Position numbers and translations under genes: made by a program. The notes below the pieces were generated by a model. The model searched no databases. It was given only the letters and a program-made list of their open reading frames with translations, and was not told where the DNA came from. Positions 36,708 to 43,542 of a stretch of 64,000 nucleotides of DNA are shown here, piece by piece. Where the stretch lies: NCBI RefSeq assembly GCF_000974445.1, contig NZ_BBOJ01000032.1, positions 1 through 64,000 of the forward strand. Reading direction: 5' to 3'. This DNA is from Lentzea aerocolonigenes (GTDB lineage: Bacteria > Actinomycetota > Actinomycetes > Mycobacteriales > Pseudonocardiaceae). The number at the start of each line of letters is the position of its first letter. The stretch's first letter is position 1.

Positions 36708-38522
36708 ATGAGCCTGCACGTCGCGGTCGACTTCGGCACGTCCAGCACCTGCGTCGCCGTCTCGGCCCACGGCCGGGAGCCGCAGGTCGTCGTGTTCGAC
36801 GGCCAGCCGCTGGTGCCGTCCGCCGTGTTCGCCGCCGCCGACGGGACGTTGTTCGTCGGTCAGGAGGCTGAGCGTCAGGCCGCCGTCGACCCCGCACGCT
36901 ACGAGCCGCACCCGAAGCGCCGCGTCGATGAGGGCGAGCTGCTGCTGGGAAGCACTGTTCTGCCCGTTGTGGATGTCGTGCGCGCGGTGCTCACACGGGC
37001 CGTGGGAGAAGCACGGCGCGTTGGTGGCGGTGCGCCGGTCGACCTCCTCGTCCTCACTCATCCCGCGGACTGGGGAACCGTGCGGACCCGCGTGCTGCTC
37101 CAGGCGGCGCGTGGCCTCGGTCGTCAGCTCGTGCTGGTGCCGGAGCCCGTCGCGGCCGCGGTCTTCCACTCCGCCAGTCACTCCGTTCCGGACGGTGCCG
37201 CGCTCGCCGTGCTCGACCTCGGCGGCGGAACGGTCGACGCCAGTGTGGTGGCGCGCACCGGCAAGAGCTTCCGGGTGCTGTCGGCCAAGGGCGACCCGAG
37301 CTTCGGCGGCGCGGACGTCGACCAGGCGTTGCTGGAGCACGTCGGCAGCATGGTGGGGGCCAAGGACCCCGAGGCGTGGCGGCAGCTCGTCGAGGGCCGT
37401 GAGATGGCCGACCGGCGCAAGCGGCGGGTGCTGCGGCAGGACGTGCGGGGTGCCAAGGAGACGTTGTCCCGGCACGCCTACACCGACGTGCCGATGCCGC
37501 CGCCGTTCCCCGACGCGCACGTGACGCGCTCGGACCTCGAACAGCTGATCACGTCACCGCTCAGCAGGGCCGCCGCGCTGGTGGGCGCCACCGTCCGCGA
37601 CGCGGGTCTCGCGCCCCAGCAGCTGGCCGGGGTGTTCCTGGTCGGCGGGTCGAGCCGGATTCCGCTCGTCGCGCGACTGGTGCACGAACACACCCGCGTG
37701 GTGCCCACGAGCATCGACCAGCCGGAGACGGTGGTGGCCCGCGGCGCGCTGCGGGCGGTCAGCCTCGATCCGGAACGGACCGGCGGGGTGGCCCAGCAGC
37801 ACGGGCCGCCCAAGGGCGCTCCGGGTGACGTCACCCACAACCTCCGGGTGACGGAGGACACCACTCGCAAGATCACCCGCCGGATCACCCCGCCGCCCGC
37901 GGGACAGTTCCCGTCCTCGTTCCCCGTGGCCCCGCCGCAGCCCGGGAAGAAGAGCAGGGCGCCGCTGTTCATCACGATCGGCGTCGTCGTGGCGCTCGCC
38001 GCGGCCGGTTTCGGGGCCTACCGCTGGTTGAACCCCGCGAAAACGGAGCAGCAACAGAATCCGCCGGCCAATCAGATCGCGGTGTACGACTACATGTTCA
38101 CGCGGCCGGACGGGTGGGAGCAGACGGGCGGCGCCGCTCCGGATCGCCAGGTGCTTTTGCAACCGGTCGAGCGAAAGAATTCCGATGGCAAATCGCCGGA
38201 GGCGCGTATTGCTGTGCAGGAGCAAACTCTTCTTTACGACAGCGGCAAGGACCGCGTTCGCGCCCTCTCGGAGCTGCGGGACAAGTACCAGGAGCGCAAG
38301 GGCAACGGTGACAAAGTCGCCGACTTCACCGACAACGCGACATTTGCGGGGAAGTCTGTTGTTCACTATCGCGAAGTGGTCGGCGCGACCGGCGTCGACT
38401 GGTACATCCAGTTCGCCGGCGAGGTGCAGGTGAGCGTGGGCTGCCAGGCGACCACGGCCACTCAGGACCAGGTTCGGGCGGCCTGCGAGCAGGTCGTCCG
38501 GTCGTTGGTGATCAAGTCTTAG
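36708..38522 (+). CDS. Hsp70-like membrane protein with T7SS-associated C-terminal domain (Rv3446c-type)
   Basis: A 604-residue protein. Residues 1-350 form an actin/Hsp70-like ATPase: phosphate-1 loop VAVDFGTSSTCVAV, phosphate-2 LAVLDLGGGTVDASVV, adenosine motif LVGGSSRIPL. No substrate-binding domain of DnaK type follows. Instead there is a Pro-rich linker, one membrane helix (about 419-442) and an outer domain (450-604, YDYMFTRPDGWEQTGG ... QVSVGCQATTATQDQ). That domain resembles the type VII secretion-associated family of Rv3446c (TIGR03931). ATG 36708 follows GGAAGG. It precedes the WXG100 pair exactly where ESX-4 has Rv3446c, so it is probably an accessory factor coupling an ATPase to the translocon. 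Confidence 0.8.
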   Translation: MSLHVAVDFGTSSTCVAVSAHGREPQVVVFDGQPLVPSAVFAAADGTLFVGQEAERQAAVDPARYEPHPKRRVDEGELLLGSTVLPVVDVVRAVLTRAVGEARRVGGGAPVDLLVLTHPADWGTVRTRVLLQAARGLGRQLVLVPEPVAAAVFHSASHSVPDGAALAVLDLGGGTVDASVVARTGKSFRVLSAKGDPSFGGADVDQALLEHVGSMVGAKDPEAWRQLVEGREMADRRKRRVLRQDVRGAKETLSRHAYTDVPMPPPFPDAHVTRSDLEQLITSPLSRAAALVGATVRDAGLAPQQLAGVFLVGGSSRIPLVARLVHEHTRVVPTSIDQPETVVARGALRAVSLDPERTGGVAQQHGPPKGAPGDVTHNLRVTEDTTRKITRRITPPPAGQFPSSFPVAPPQPGKKSRAPLFITIGVVVALAAAGFGAYRWLNPAKTEQQQNPPANQIAVYDYMFTRPDGWEQTGGAAPDRQVLLQPVERKNSDGKSPEARIAVQEQTLLYDSGKDRVRALSELRDKYQERKGNGDKVADFTDNATFAGKSVVHYREVVGATGVDWYIQFAGEVQVSVGCQATTATQDQVRAACEQVVRSLVIKS

Positions 38523-38543
38523 GCAACGTCAGGGGAGTCGTCG

Positions 38544-38933
38544 ATGTCCGCCACCGAGGTTCTCGCCAGGTTCCGCGCCGAGGTGGGAGCCGCTGTCACG
38601 CGTGCCCGCCGTGCCTCCGGTGAGATCGGGGAACGCAACGCCGAGCTGCGGGAACGCACCCGCGATCTGGCCGCTCAGGCACGTGCGCGCAAGGTCGAGC
38701 CCGGTGCCCGGCCCACGTCGGGCGAGGTCCGGGAGGCAGCCACCGGGTTCCGGCACGACCGCGGACTGGCCGTCGAACAGGTGCCGGATGCCGCGGAGCT
38801 GACCGCTCCCGCGCCAGTTGAGACGAAGCCGGTGGCCACGCTGGGTTCTGCCGCCGTCGCCGGTCCGAGTGGACAGCTTCCCCGTGTGAGTGACGATGAC
38901 GAGGACTTTTCGCAGTCGCGAATCCTCTACTGA
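38544..38933 (+). CDS. Small coiled-coil protein with acidic C-terminal tail, ESX-associated
   Basis: A 129-residue protein of unknown family. Residues 1-50 are a charged Ala/Arg/Glu helix (VLARFRAEVGAAVTRARRA), likely a coiled coil; the middle is Pro/Ala-rich; the end is DDDEDFSQSRILY. That tail resembles DDDDDMSNQSWLS of the protein at 46253. ATG 38544 follows AGGGGAG. It sits 21 bases after the Hsp70-like gene and before the WXG100 pair, so it is likely part of the same secretion unit, perhaps as a chaperone or a substrate. Confidence 0.65.
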   Translation: MSATEVLARFRAEVGAAVTRARRASGEIGERNAELRERTRDLAAQARARKVEPGARPTSGEVREAATGFRHDRGLAVEQVPDAAELTAPAPVETKPVATLGSAAVAGPSGQLPRVSDDDEDFSQSRILY

Positions 38934-39079
38934 CGTCTGGTTTCACCCGGAGCCGTTTACTAGCGCAACTACTTCGAAAGAAGTCGCGACACGGTGGAAC
39001 CGACGTGGCATGGTCCTCGTCGGAAGAGGCGTACGAACCAAGAAGTACGACCTGAAGTTCTAGAGCAGGGGGCATCTCC

Positions 39080-39385
39080 ATGGCTGGCTTTGAGGTAACC
39101 ACCGCCGATCTCGACGCGTTGGCGAAGCACATCGGCACGATCAGCGAGCAGATTCAGGGACAGGCTCGGACCGTCCGCGACGCGGCGTCCGGTGTGGCCT
39201 CCGGCTGGTCCGGCAACGCCGCCACCGCGTTCCAGTCGCTGATGACGCGCATGGACGAGGACGTGGTCAAGCTCGACCGCGCCCTGCAGGCCATTCAGGA
39301 GCAGATCGCGAGCACGGCGGACGTCTACGCCCGCAACGAGGAAGAGCAGGAGTCCTCGGTCGGCTCGATCGCGAACCGTCTCTGA
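39080..39385 (+). CDS. WXG100-family ESX protein (EsxU/CFP-10-like position)
   Basis: A 101-residue helical hairpin protein. It has the W-S-G turn (WSGNAATAF, about residues 43-51) and a C-terminal YARNE, fitting the YxxxD/E export signal read by EccC, so it is likely the signal-bearing partner of the pair. AGGGGGC lies before ATG 39080. It is 47 bases upstream of the second WXG100 gene and would form a heterodimer with it. Confidence 0.85.
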   Translation: MAGFEVTTADLDALAKHIGTISEQIQGQARTVRDAASGVASGWSGNAATAFQSLMTRMDEDVVKLDRALQAIQEQIASTADVYARNEEEQESSVGSIANRL

Positions 39386-39432
39386 TCACAACCGACAGTC
39401 ACACTTTCGACTTTTCAAGGGGAGATTAAGCA

Positions 39433-39711
39433 ATGATCAAGGCGACTTTCGGTGAGATCGAGGCCGCGGCGGCGACGATCACGTCCTCGTCCAAGGCGAT
39501 CGACGACCTGAACGACCAGCTGAAGCAGAAGGTGACCTCCACCCTCGCGGGCTGGGACGGCTCCGCCGGCGAGACCTACCAGCAGGCCCAGGCCAGCTGG
39601 GACCAGGCCTCCGAGGACCTGAACCGCGTTCTCGCCTCCATCGGTGTCGCGGTGCAGCAGGCCGCCGAGGCGTACCGCCAGGCCGAGCAGCAGAACGTCA
39701 GCCGCTGGTAA
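39433..39711 (+). CDS. WXG100-family ESX protein (EsxT/ESAT-6-like position)
   Basis: A 92-residue helical hairpin with the W-D-G turn (LAGWDGSAGETY) between helices 5-35 and 48-85. It lacks a clear YxxxD/E and ends AEQQNVSRW, fitting the passenger partner. AAGGGGAG precedes ATG 39433. It is the last gene before a strong terminator and then rplM, the same order as esxU-esxT-rplM in M. tuberculosis. Confidence 0.85.
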   Translation: MIKATFGEIEAAAATITSSSKAIDDLNDQLKQKVTSTLAGWDGSAGETYQQAQASWDQASEDLNRVLASIGVAVQQAAEAYRQAEQQNVSRW

Positions 39712-39737
39712 GACCCCGCGGTACGAGCAAGACCCTC

Positions 39738-39770
39738 GCGAGCCCCGGAACCACGTGGTCCGGGGCTCGC
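39738..39770 (+). terminator. Terminator after the WXG100 genes
   Basis: A 12-bp stem (39738-39749 with 39759-39770), extended by an inner CCAC/GGTG-type pairing after one bulged base. It ends the ESX transcript ahead of the rplM promoter. Confidence 0.75.
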
Positions 39771-39807
39771 GTATGTCCGGAGGTGGCGGCCCCGGAGAGG
39801 ACCCGTT

Positions 39808-39837
39808 TTGGTCCCCGCGCCACCCATCCGGTATCTT
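39808..39837 (+). promoter_or_regulatory. Predicted promoter of rplM-rpsI
   Basis: TTGGTC (39808-39813), 18 bases, TATCTT (39832-39837). It gives an mRNA leader of about 125 bases before rplM; whether the leader binds a ribosomal protein is unknown. Confidence 0.5.
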
Positions 39838-39969
39838 CTTACGTTGTTGTGCGGTAGCTGGCGCCCGTGTGTGCCGCGCCTGTCTCGGAACCACCGCTTG
39901 GCCAGTCCAAGATCGGTCTGGGGCAACCGCCGCAGTGACCCCAGACGCAAGTGACGACGAGGTAGATCC

Positions 39970-40413
39970 GTGCGCACGTACAGCCCGAAGCCCGGTGAGG
40001 TGACCCGCACCTGGCACGTGATCGACGCCCAGGACGTGGTGCTCGGCCGGCTCGCCACCCAGGCCGCGACGCTGCTGCGCGGCAAGCACAAGCCGACCTA
40101 CGCCCCTCACGTTGACACCGGTGACTTCGTGGTCATCATCAACGCTGACAAGGTCGCCCTGACCGGCTCGAAGCGGGACCAGGAGTTCCAGTACCGCCAC
40201 TCGGGTTTCCCCGGTGGTCTGCGCAAGCAGTCCTTCGGTGAGGTCCTGGACACCCGTCCGGACCGCCTGGTGGAGAAGGCGATCAAGGGCATGCTGCCCA
40301 AGAACCGCCTGGGCCGTCAGATCGCGAACAAGCTCAAGGTCTACAGCGGACCGAACCACCCGCACGCGGCCCAGCAGCCGCAGGCCTTCGAGATCAAGAA
40401 GATCGCCCAGTGA
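39970..40413 (+). CDS. rplM: 50S ribosomal protein L13
   Basis: L13 is an early assembly protein of the 50S subunit. The 147-residue sequence has VIDAQDVVLGRLATQAATLLRG, the GDFVVIINADKVALTGSK core and KGMLPKNRLGRQ. The start is GTG 39970 after GACGAGGTAG. It overlaps rpsI by four bases, giving coupled translation; the pair is a universal operon. Confidence 0.97.
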   Translation: MRTYSPKPGEVTRTWHVIDAQDVVLGRLATQAATLLRGKHKPTYAPHVDTGDFVVIINADKVALTGSKRDQEFQYRHSGFPGGLRKQSFGEVLDTRPDRLVEKAIKGMLPKNRLGRQIANKLKVYSGPNHPHAAQQPQAFEIKKIAQ

Positions 40414-40970
40414 GCGACGAGTACACCGAGGAAGTTCCTGTGACCACCCCTGAGAACGAGACCGAGGCCGTCGAGGCCGTCGAGGTCGAGGCCGAGGTCG
40501 TCGAGGCTCCTGAGGCCGAGGCCGACGAGGCCGAGGTCGTGGAGACCTCCGCGCCGGTGGTCGCGCCCTCGCTGAACGGCGCCGCGCACCTCGCGCAGAC
40601 CGTCGGCCGCCGCAAGGAGGCCGTCGTTCGCGTCCGCCTGGTGCCCGGCACCGGCAAGTTCACGCTGAACGGCAAGACCCTCGAGGCCTACTTCCCGAAC
40701 AAGGTGCACCAGCAGCTCATCAAGGAGCCGCTCGTCACCACGGAGAAGCCCGAGACCTTCGACGTGATCGCCAACCTGCGTGGCGGCGGCATCACCGGCC
40801 AGGCCGGTGCGCTGCGTCTCGCCATCGCGCGTGCGCTGATCGCCGTCGACTCCGAGGACCGCCCGGCGCTGAAGAAGGCCGGCTTCCTCACCCGTGACCC
40901 GAGGGTCAAGGAGCGCAAGAAGTACGGTCTGAAGAAGGCCCGCAAGGCGCCTCAGTACTCCAAGCGTTGA
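40410..40970 (+). CDS. rpsI: 30S ribosomal protein S9, with acidic N-terminal extension
   Basis: S9 contacts the P-site tRNA with its C-terminal tail. Residues 60-186 are the conserved domain (AQTVGRRKEAVVRVRLVPG, GGGITGQAGALRLAIARAL) ending RKAPQYSKR, the tRNA-contacting tail. Residues 1-58 are an actinobacterial Glu/Ala/Val-rich extension. Its GTG overlaps the rplM stop (GTGA). Confidence 0.97.
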   Translation: MSDEYTEEVPVTTPENETEAVEAVEVEAEVVEAPEAEADEAEVVETSAPVVAPSLNGAAHLAQTVGRRKEAVVRVRLVPGTGKFTLNGKTLEAYFPNKVHQQLIKEPLVTTEKPETFDVIANLRGGGITGQAGALRLAIARALIAVDSEDRPALKKAGFLTRDPRVKERKKYGLKKARKAPQYSKR

Positions 40971-41064
40971 TGCTCCATCGCGGGGCGAGCTGGGTCTGCG
41001 TTCGTCAGACCACTGCTCTTCCGCGGTGACTGCGGGGACACCCAGCGCGTCCCCATCGCTGTAC

Positions 41065-41110
41065 CTGCGGGAGCAGCAGTTCACTCCGAACTGCTGCTCC
41101 CGCAGTGTTT
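41065..41110 (+). terminator. Terminator after rpsI
   Basis: A perfect 18-bp stem (41065-41082 with 41088-41105), loop ACTCC, then TGTTT. It lies 94 bases past the rpsI stop and 63 before glmM, so glmM needs its own promoter or readthrough. Confidence 0.85.
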
Positions 41111-41172
41111 CCAGGCCTTCCGGGTTTTCCGGGTCTGTCCCCGCCGCCTGCAGTGTCCACATCGGAGGATTC

Positions 41173-42507
41173 ATGGCCCGCCTGTTCGGCACCGACGGAG
41201 TGCGTGGTCTCGCCAACGCCGATCTCACCCCTGAGCTCGCGATGTCCGTCGCCGCAGCAGCGGCACGCGTGCTCGCCGAGCACGACCGCTCCCACCGCCC
41301 GGTTGCCGTCGTCGGCCGCGACCCCAGGGCGAGCAGCGAGATGCTCGACGCCGCCGTCACCGCCGGCCTCACCTCGGCCGGCGCGGACGTCCTGCGCGTC
41401 GGCGCGTTGCCGACGCCCGCCGTCGCGCACCTGGTCGCCGCCCTCGGCGCCGACATCGGTGTGATGATCTCCGCGTCGCACAACGCGATGCCGGACAACG
41501 GGATCAAGCTCTTCGCCGCCGGTGGCCACAAGCTGCCCGACGAGGTCGAGGACGAGATCGAGCAGCACATGGGCACCGGTTTCGACCGCCCCACCGGTGC
41601 CGCGATCGGCCGGGTGCGCGACGTCCCCGACGCCGAGATCCAGTACGTCGAGCACCTGCTCAAGGTCACGCCGCACCGCCTCGACGGCCTCAAGGTCGTG
41701 GTGGACTGCGCGAACGGTGCCGCGTCGGTGGCCGCACCGGACGCGTACCGCCGCGCCGGCGCCGAGGTCATCGCGATCAACGCGACTCCGGACGGCCTCA
41801 ACATCAACGACGGGTGTGGTTCCACCCACATCGACGTCGTGGCCGCCGCGGTCCGCGAGCACGGCGCCGACCTCGGCATCGCGCACGACGGTGACGCCGA
41901 CCGCTGCCTGGCCGTGGACGCCGACGGCACCCCCGTCGACGGCGACCAGATCCTCGCGGTACTCGCACTCGCGATGCGCGACGCGGGCGAGCTGTACGAG
42001 GACACGCTCGTCGCGACCGTGATGAGCAACCTCGGCCTGCACATCGCCATGAAGGAAGCCAAGATCCAGCTGCGCACCACCGCCGTCGGCGACCGGTACG
42101 TGCTGCAGGACCTCAAGGCCGGCGGTTACTCGCTCGGGGGCGAGCAGTCGGGCCATGTCGTGCTGCCCGCGCACGCCACCACCGGCGACGGCCTGCTCAC
42201 CGCCCTGCGCCTGATGGCCCGCATGGCCGAGACCGGCAAGTCGCTCGCCGACCTCGCCGGGGTGATGCGCCGCCTGCCACAGGTCCTGATCAACGTGAAG
42301 GTCTCCGACAAGGCCGCGGTCGCCAAGGCGTCGTCGGTCAGCGAGGCCGTCGCCGCCGTCGAGGCCGAGCTGGGCGACACCGGCCGCGTGCTGCTGCGCC
42401 CGTCCGGCACCGAGCAGCTCGTGCGAGTGATGGTCGAGGCCACCAGTCACGAACAGGCGGAGTCGGCAGCGCAACGCCTGGCGGGTGTGGTTTCCTCGGT
42501 CCACTGA
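41173..42507 (+). CDS. glmM: Phosphoglucosamine mutase
   Basis: GlmM converts glucosamine-6-phosphate to glucosamine-1-phosphate on the way to UDP-GlcNAc and peptidoglycan. The 444-residue protein has the active-site SASHN (phosphoserine S102), the Mg site DGDADR and the C-terminal RPSGTEQLVRV phosphate-binding loop. ATG 41173 follows CGGAGG. It works directly after GlmS, which is encoded 6 kb downstream. Confidence 0.97.
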   Translation: MARLFGTDGVRGLANADLTPELAMSVAAAAARVLAEHDRSHRPVAVVGRDPRASSEMLDAAVTAGLTSAGADVLRVGALPTPAVAHLVAALGADIGVMISASHNAMPDNGIKLFAAGGHKLPDEVEDEIEQHMGTGFDRPTGAAIGRVRDVPDAEIQYVEHLLKVTPHRLDGLKVVVDCANGAASVAAPDAYRRAGAEVIAINATPDGLNINDGCGSTHIDVVAAAVREHGADLGIAHDGDADRCLAVDADGTPVDGDQILAVLALAMRDAGELYEDTLVATVMSNLGLHIAMKEAKIQLRTTAVGDRYVLQDLKAGGYSLGGEQSGHVVLPAHATTGDGLLTALRLMARMAETGKSLADLAGVMRRLPQVLINVKVSDKAAVAKASSVSEAVAAVEAELGDTGRVLLRPSGTEQLVRVMVEATSHEQAESAAQRLAGVVSSVH

Positions 42508-42526
42508 GGATCTCGGAGGACTTCTC

Positions 42527-42769
42527 GTGGCCATCTGGTTGGTGCTGTTCTTCTTGCTCGTCGTGGTGGTCGTGGTGGTGGTCGTCGCAGTAGCGATGGC
42601 CACCAGGCGCAAGCCGCCGCATCCCCCGCAGCAGGGGTACCCGTACCCCCAGCAACAGGGGTACCCGCACCCGCAGCAACAGCAGTTCCCGCCAGGTCAG
42701 CAGCCGATGCCCGGTCACCAGCCGTACCAGCCGCAGGGGCAGCAGCCTCCCGCCCAGAACGGCTGGTGA
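42527..42769 (+). CDS. Small single-span membrane protein with Pro/Gln-rich tail (1)
   Basis: About 80 residues, unknown family. Residues 2-24 are a very hydrophobic Val/Leu helix, then RRK, then a Pro/Gln/Tyr-rich tail (GYPYPQQQGYPHPQQQQFPP) ending QNGW. GTG 42527 follows GGAGG with good spacing. The gene begins 19 bases after the glmM stop and is followed 6 bases later by a paralogue of the same plan. Such tails may bind partner proteins or the cell wall; this is inference. Confidence 0.65.
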   Translation: MAIWLVLFFLLVVVVVVVVVAVAMATRRKPPHPPQQGYPYPQQQGYPHPQQQQFPPGQQPMPGHQPYQPQGQQPPAQNGW

Positions 42770-42775
42770 CCGGAC

Positions 42776-43072
42776 GTGAACATCGGACCTCTCGCGCTGC
42801 TGGTCATCCTCTTCGTGCTGGCACTCGCCGTCGTCGCGGTGATCGTGGTGGTCGCCCTGAAGAGCCAGAAGAAGCAGCGGGCCCAGCACCCGCAGCACTT
42901 CCCTCCCGGCCACGGCCAGCAGCCCTACCCGCCGCAGGGCCCGCCGCCCGGTCAGCAATGGCCGCAGCAGGGTCCCCCGCAGGGGCAGCAGTGGCCGCAG
43001 CAGCCACCGCACGGCCAGCAGTGGCCCCAGCAACCGCCTGGTCAGCAGCCCCCTCCACCCAACCAGTGGTGA
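42776..43072 (+). CDS. Small single-span membrane protein with Pro/Gln-rich tail (2)
   Basis: A 98-residue product with a membrane helix (about 6-28), a basic KSQKKQR stretch and tandem GQQWPQQ / PPQG repeats ending NQW. The start is GTG 42776. Architecture and end motif match the gene just upstream, suggesting a duplication with changed tail repeats. The strand and spacing suggest a transcript shared with glmM or the downstream ESX genes. Confidence 0.6.
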   Translation: MNIGPLALLVILFVLALAVVAVIVVVALKSQKKQRAQHPQHFPPGHGQQPYPPQGPPPGQQWPQQGPPQGQQWPQQPPHGQQWPQQPPGQQPPPPNQW

Positions 43073-43245
43073 CTGCCGAGCCTCGTTCGCATATGCAAGC
43101 CTCGCGCCGGTTCGCTCCCGCGTGACGCCCGTGGCCTGCGAACATGGGAACCGGATGCAACGGTGTTACGTCGGACTGGGGAATGCCGGTTCGCGCCGGC
43201 GGACGTTCTACGGGGTGTGGCGCGAGGCCACAGAGGGGAGTTCGG

Positions 43246-43542
43246 GTGGCCGGCTTCGGTACTAGCCCGGAGGAGATGGGCACTGTCGCCGGGAAGGTGC
43301 GTGGTGCCGGTGAGGGCACCAAGGCCTCCAGCGACAAGATCGCCCAGACCGAGATGGGCAAGCAGGACTTCGGCAAGGCCCACGAGACCGCGCTGACCGG
43401 CTACCAGACCGGCATCCAGAAACTCGCCAAGTGCGCACAGAGCTTCGTCACCGCGAGCGCGGACTTCGCCGCCCGGCTCGAAGCCAGCAAGGGCGGCTAC
43501 GAGTGGGTTGAGTCGGAGAACACGCAGAAGGTGAGCAAGTGA
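43246..43542 (+). CDS. EspC-like type VII secretion target protein (second copy)
   Basis: A 98-residue helical protein (AGFGTSPEEMGTVAGKVRGAGEG) of the EspC-like/WXG100-related type, without signal peptide. GTG 43246 is preceded by AGAGGGGAG. Its stop overlaps the next start (GTGATG). It repeats the arrangement at 15909/16231, so EspC-like plus large substrate looks like a two-gene secretion module. Confidence 0.7.
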   Translation: MAGFGTSPEEMGTVAGKVRGAGEGTKASSDKIAQTEMGKQDFGKAHETALTGYQTGIQKLAKCAQSFVTASADFAARLEASKGGYEWVESENTQKVSK

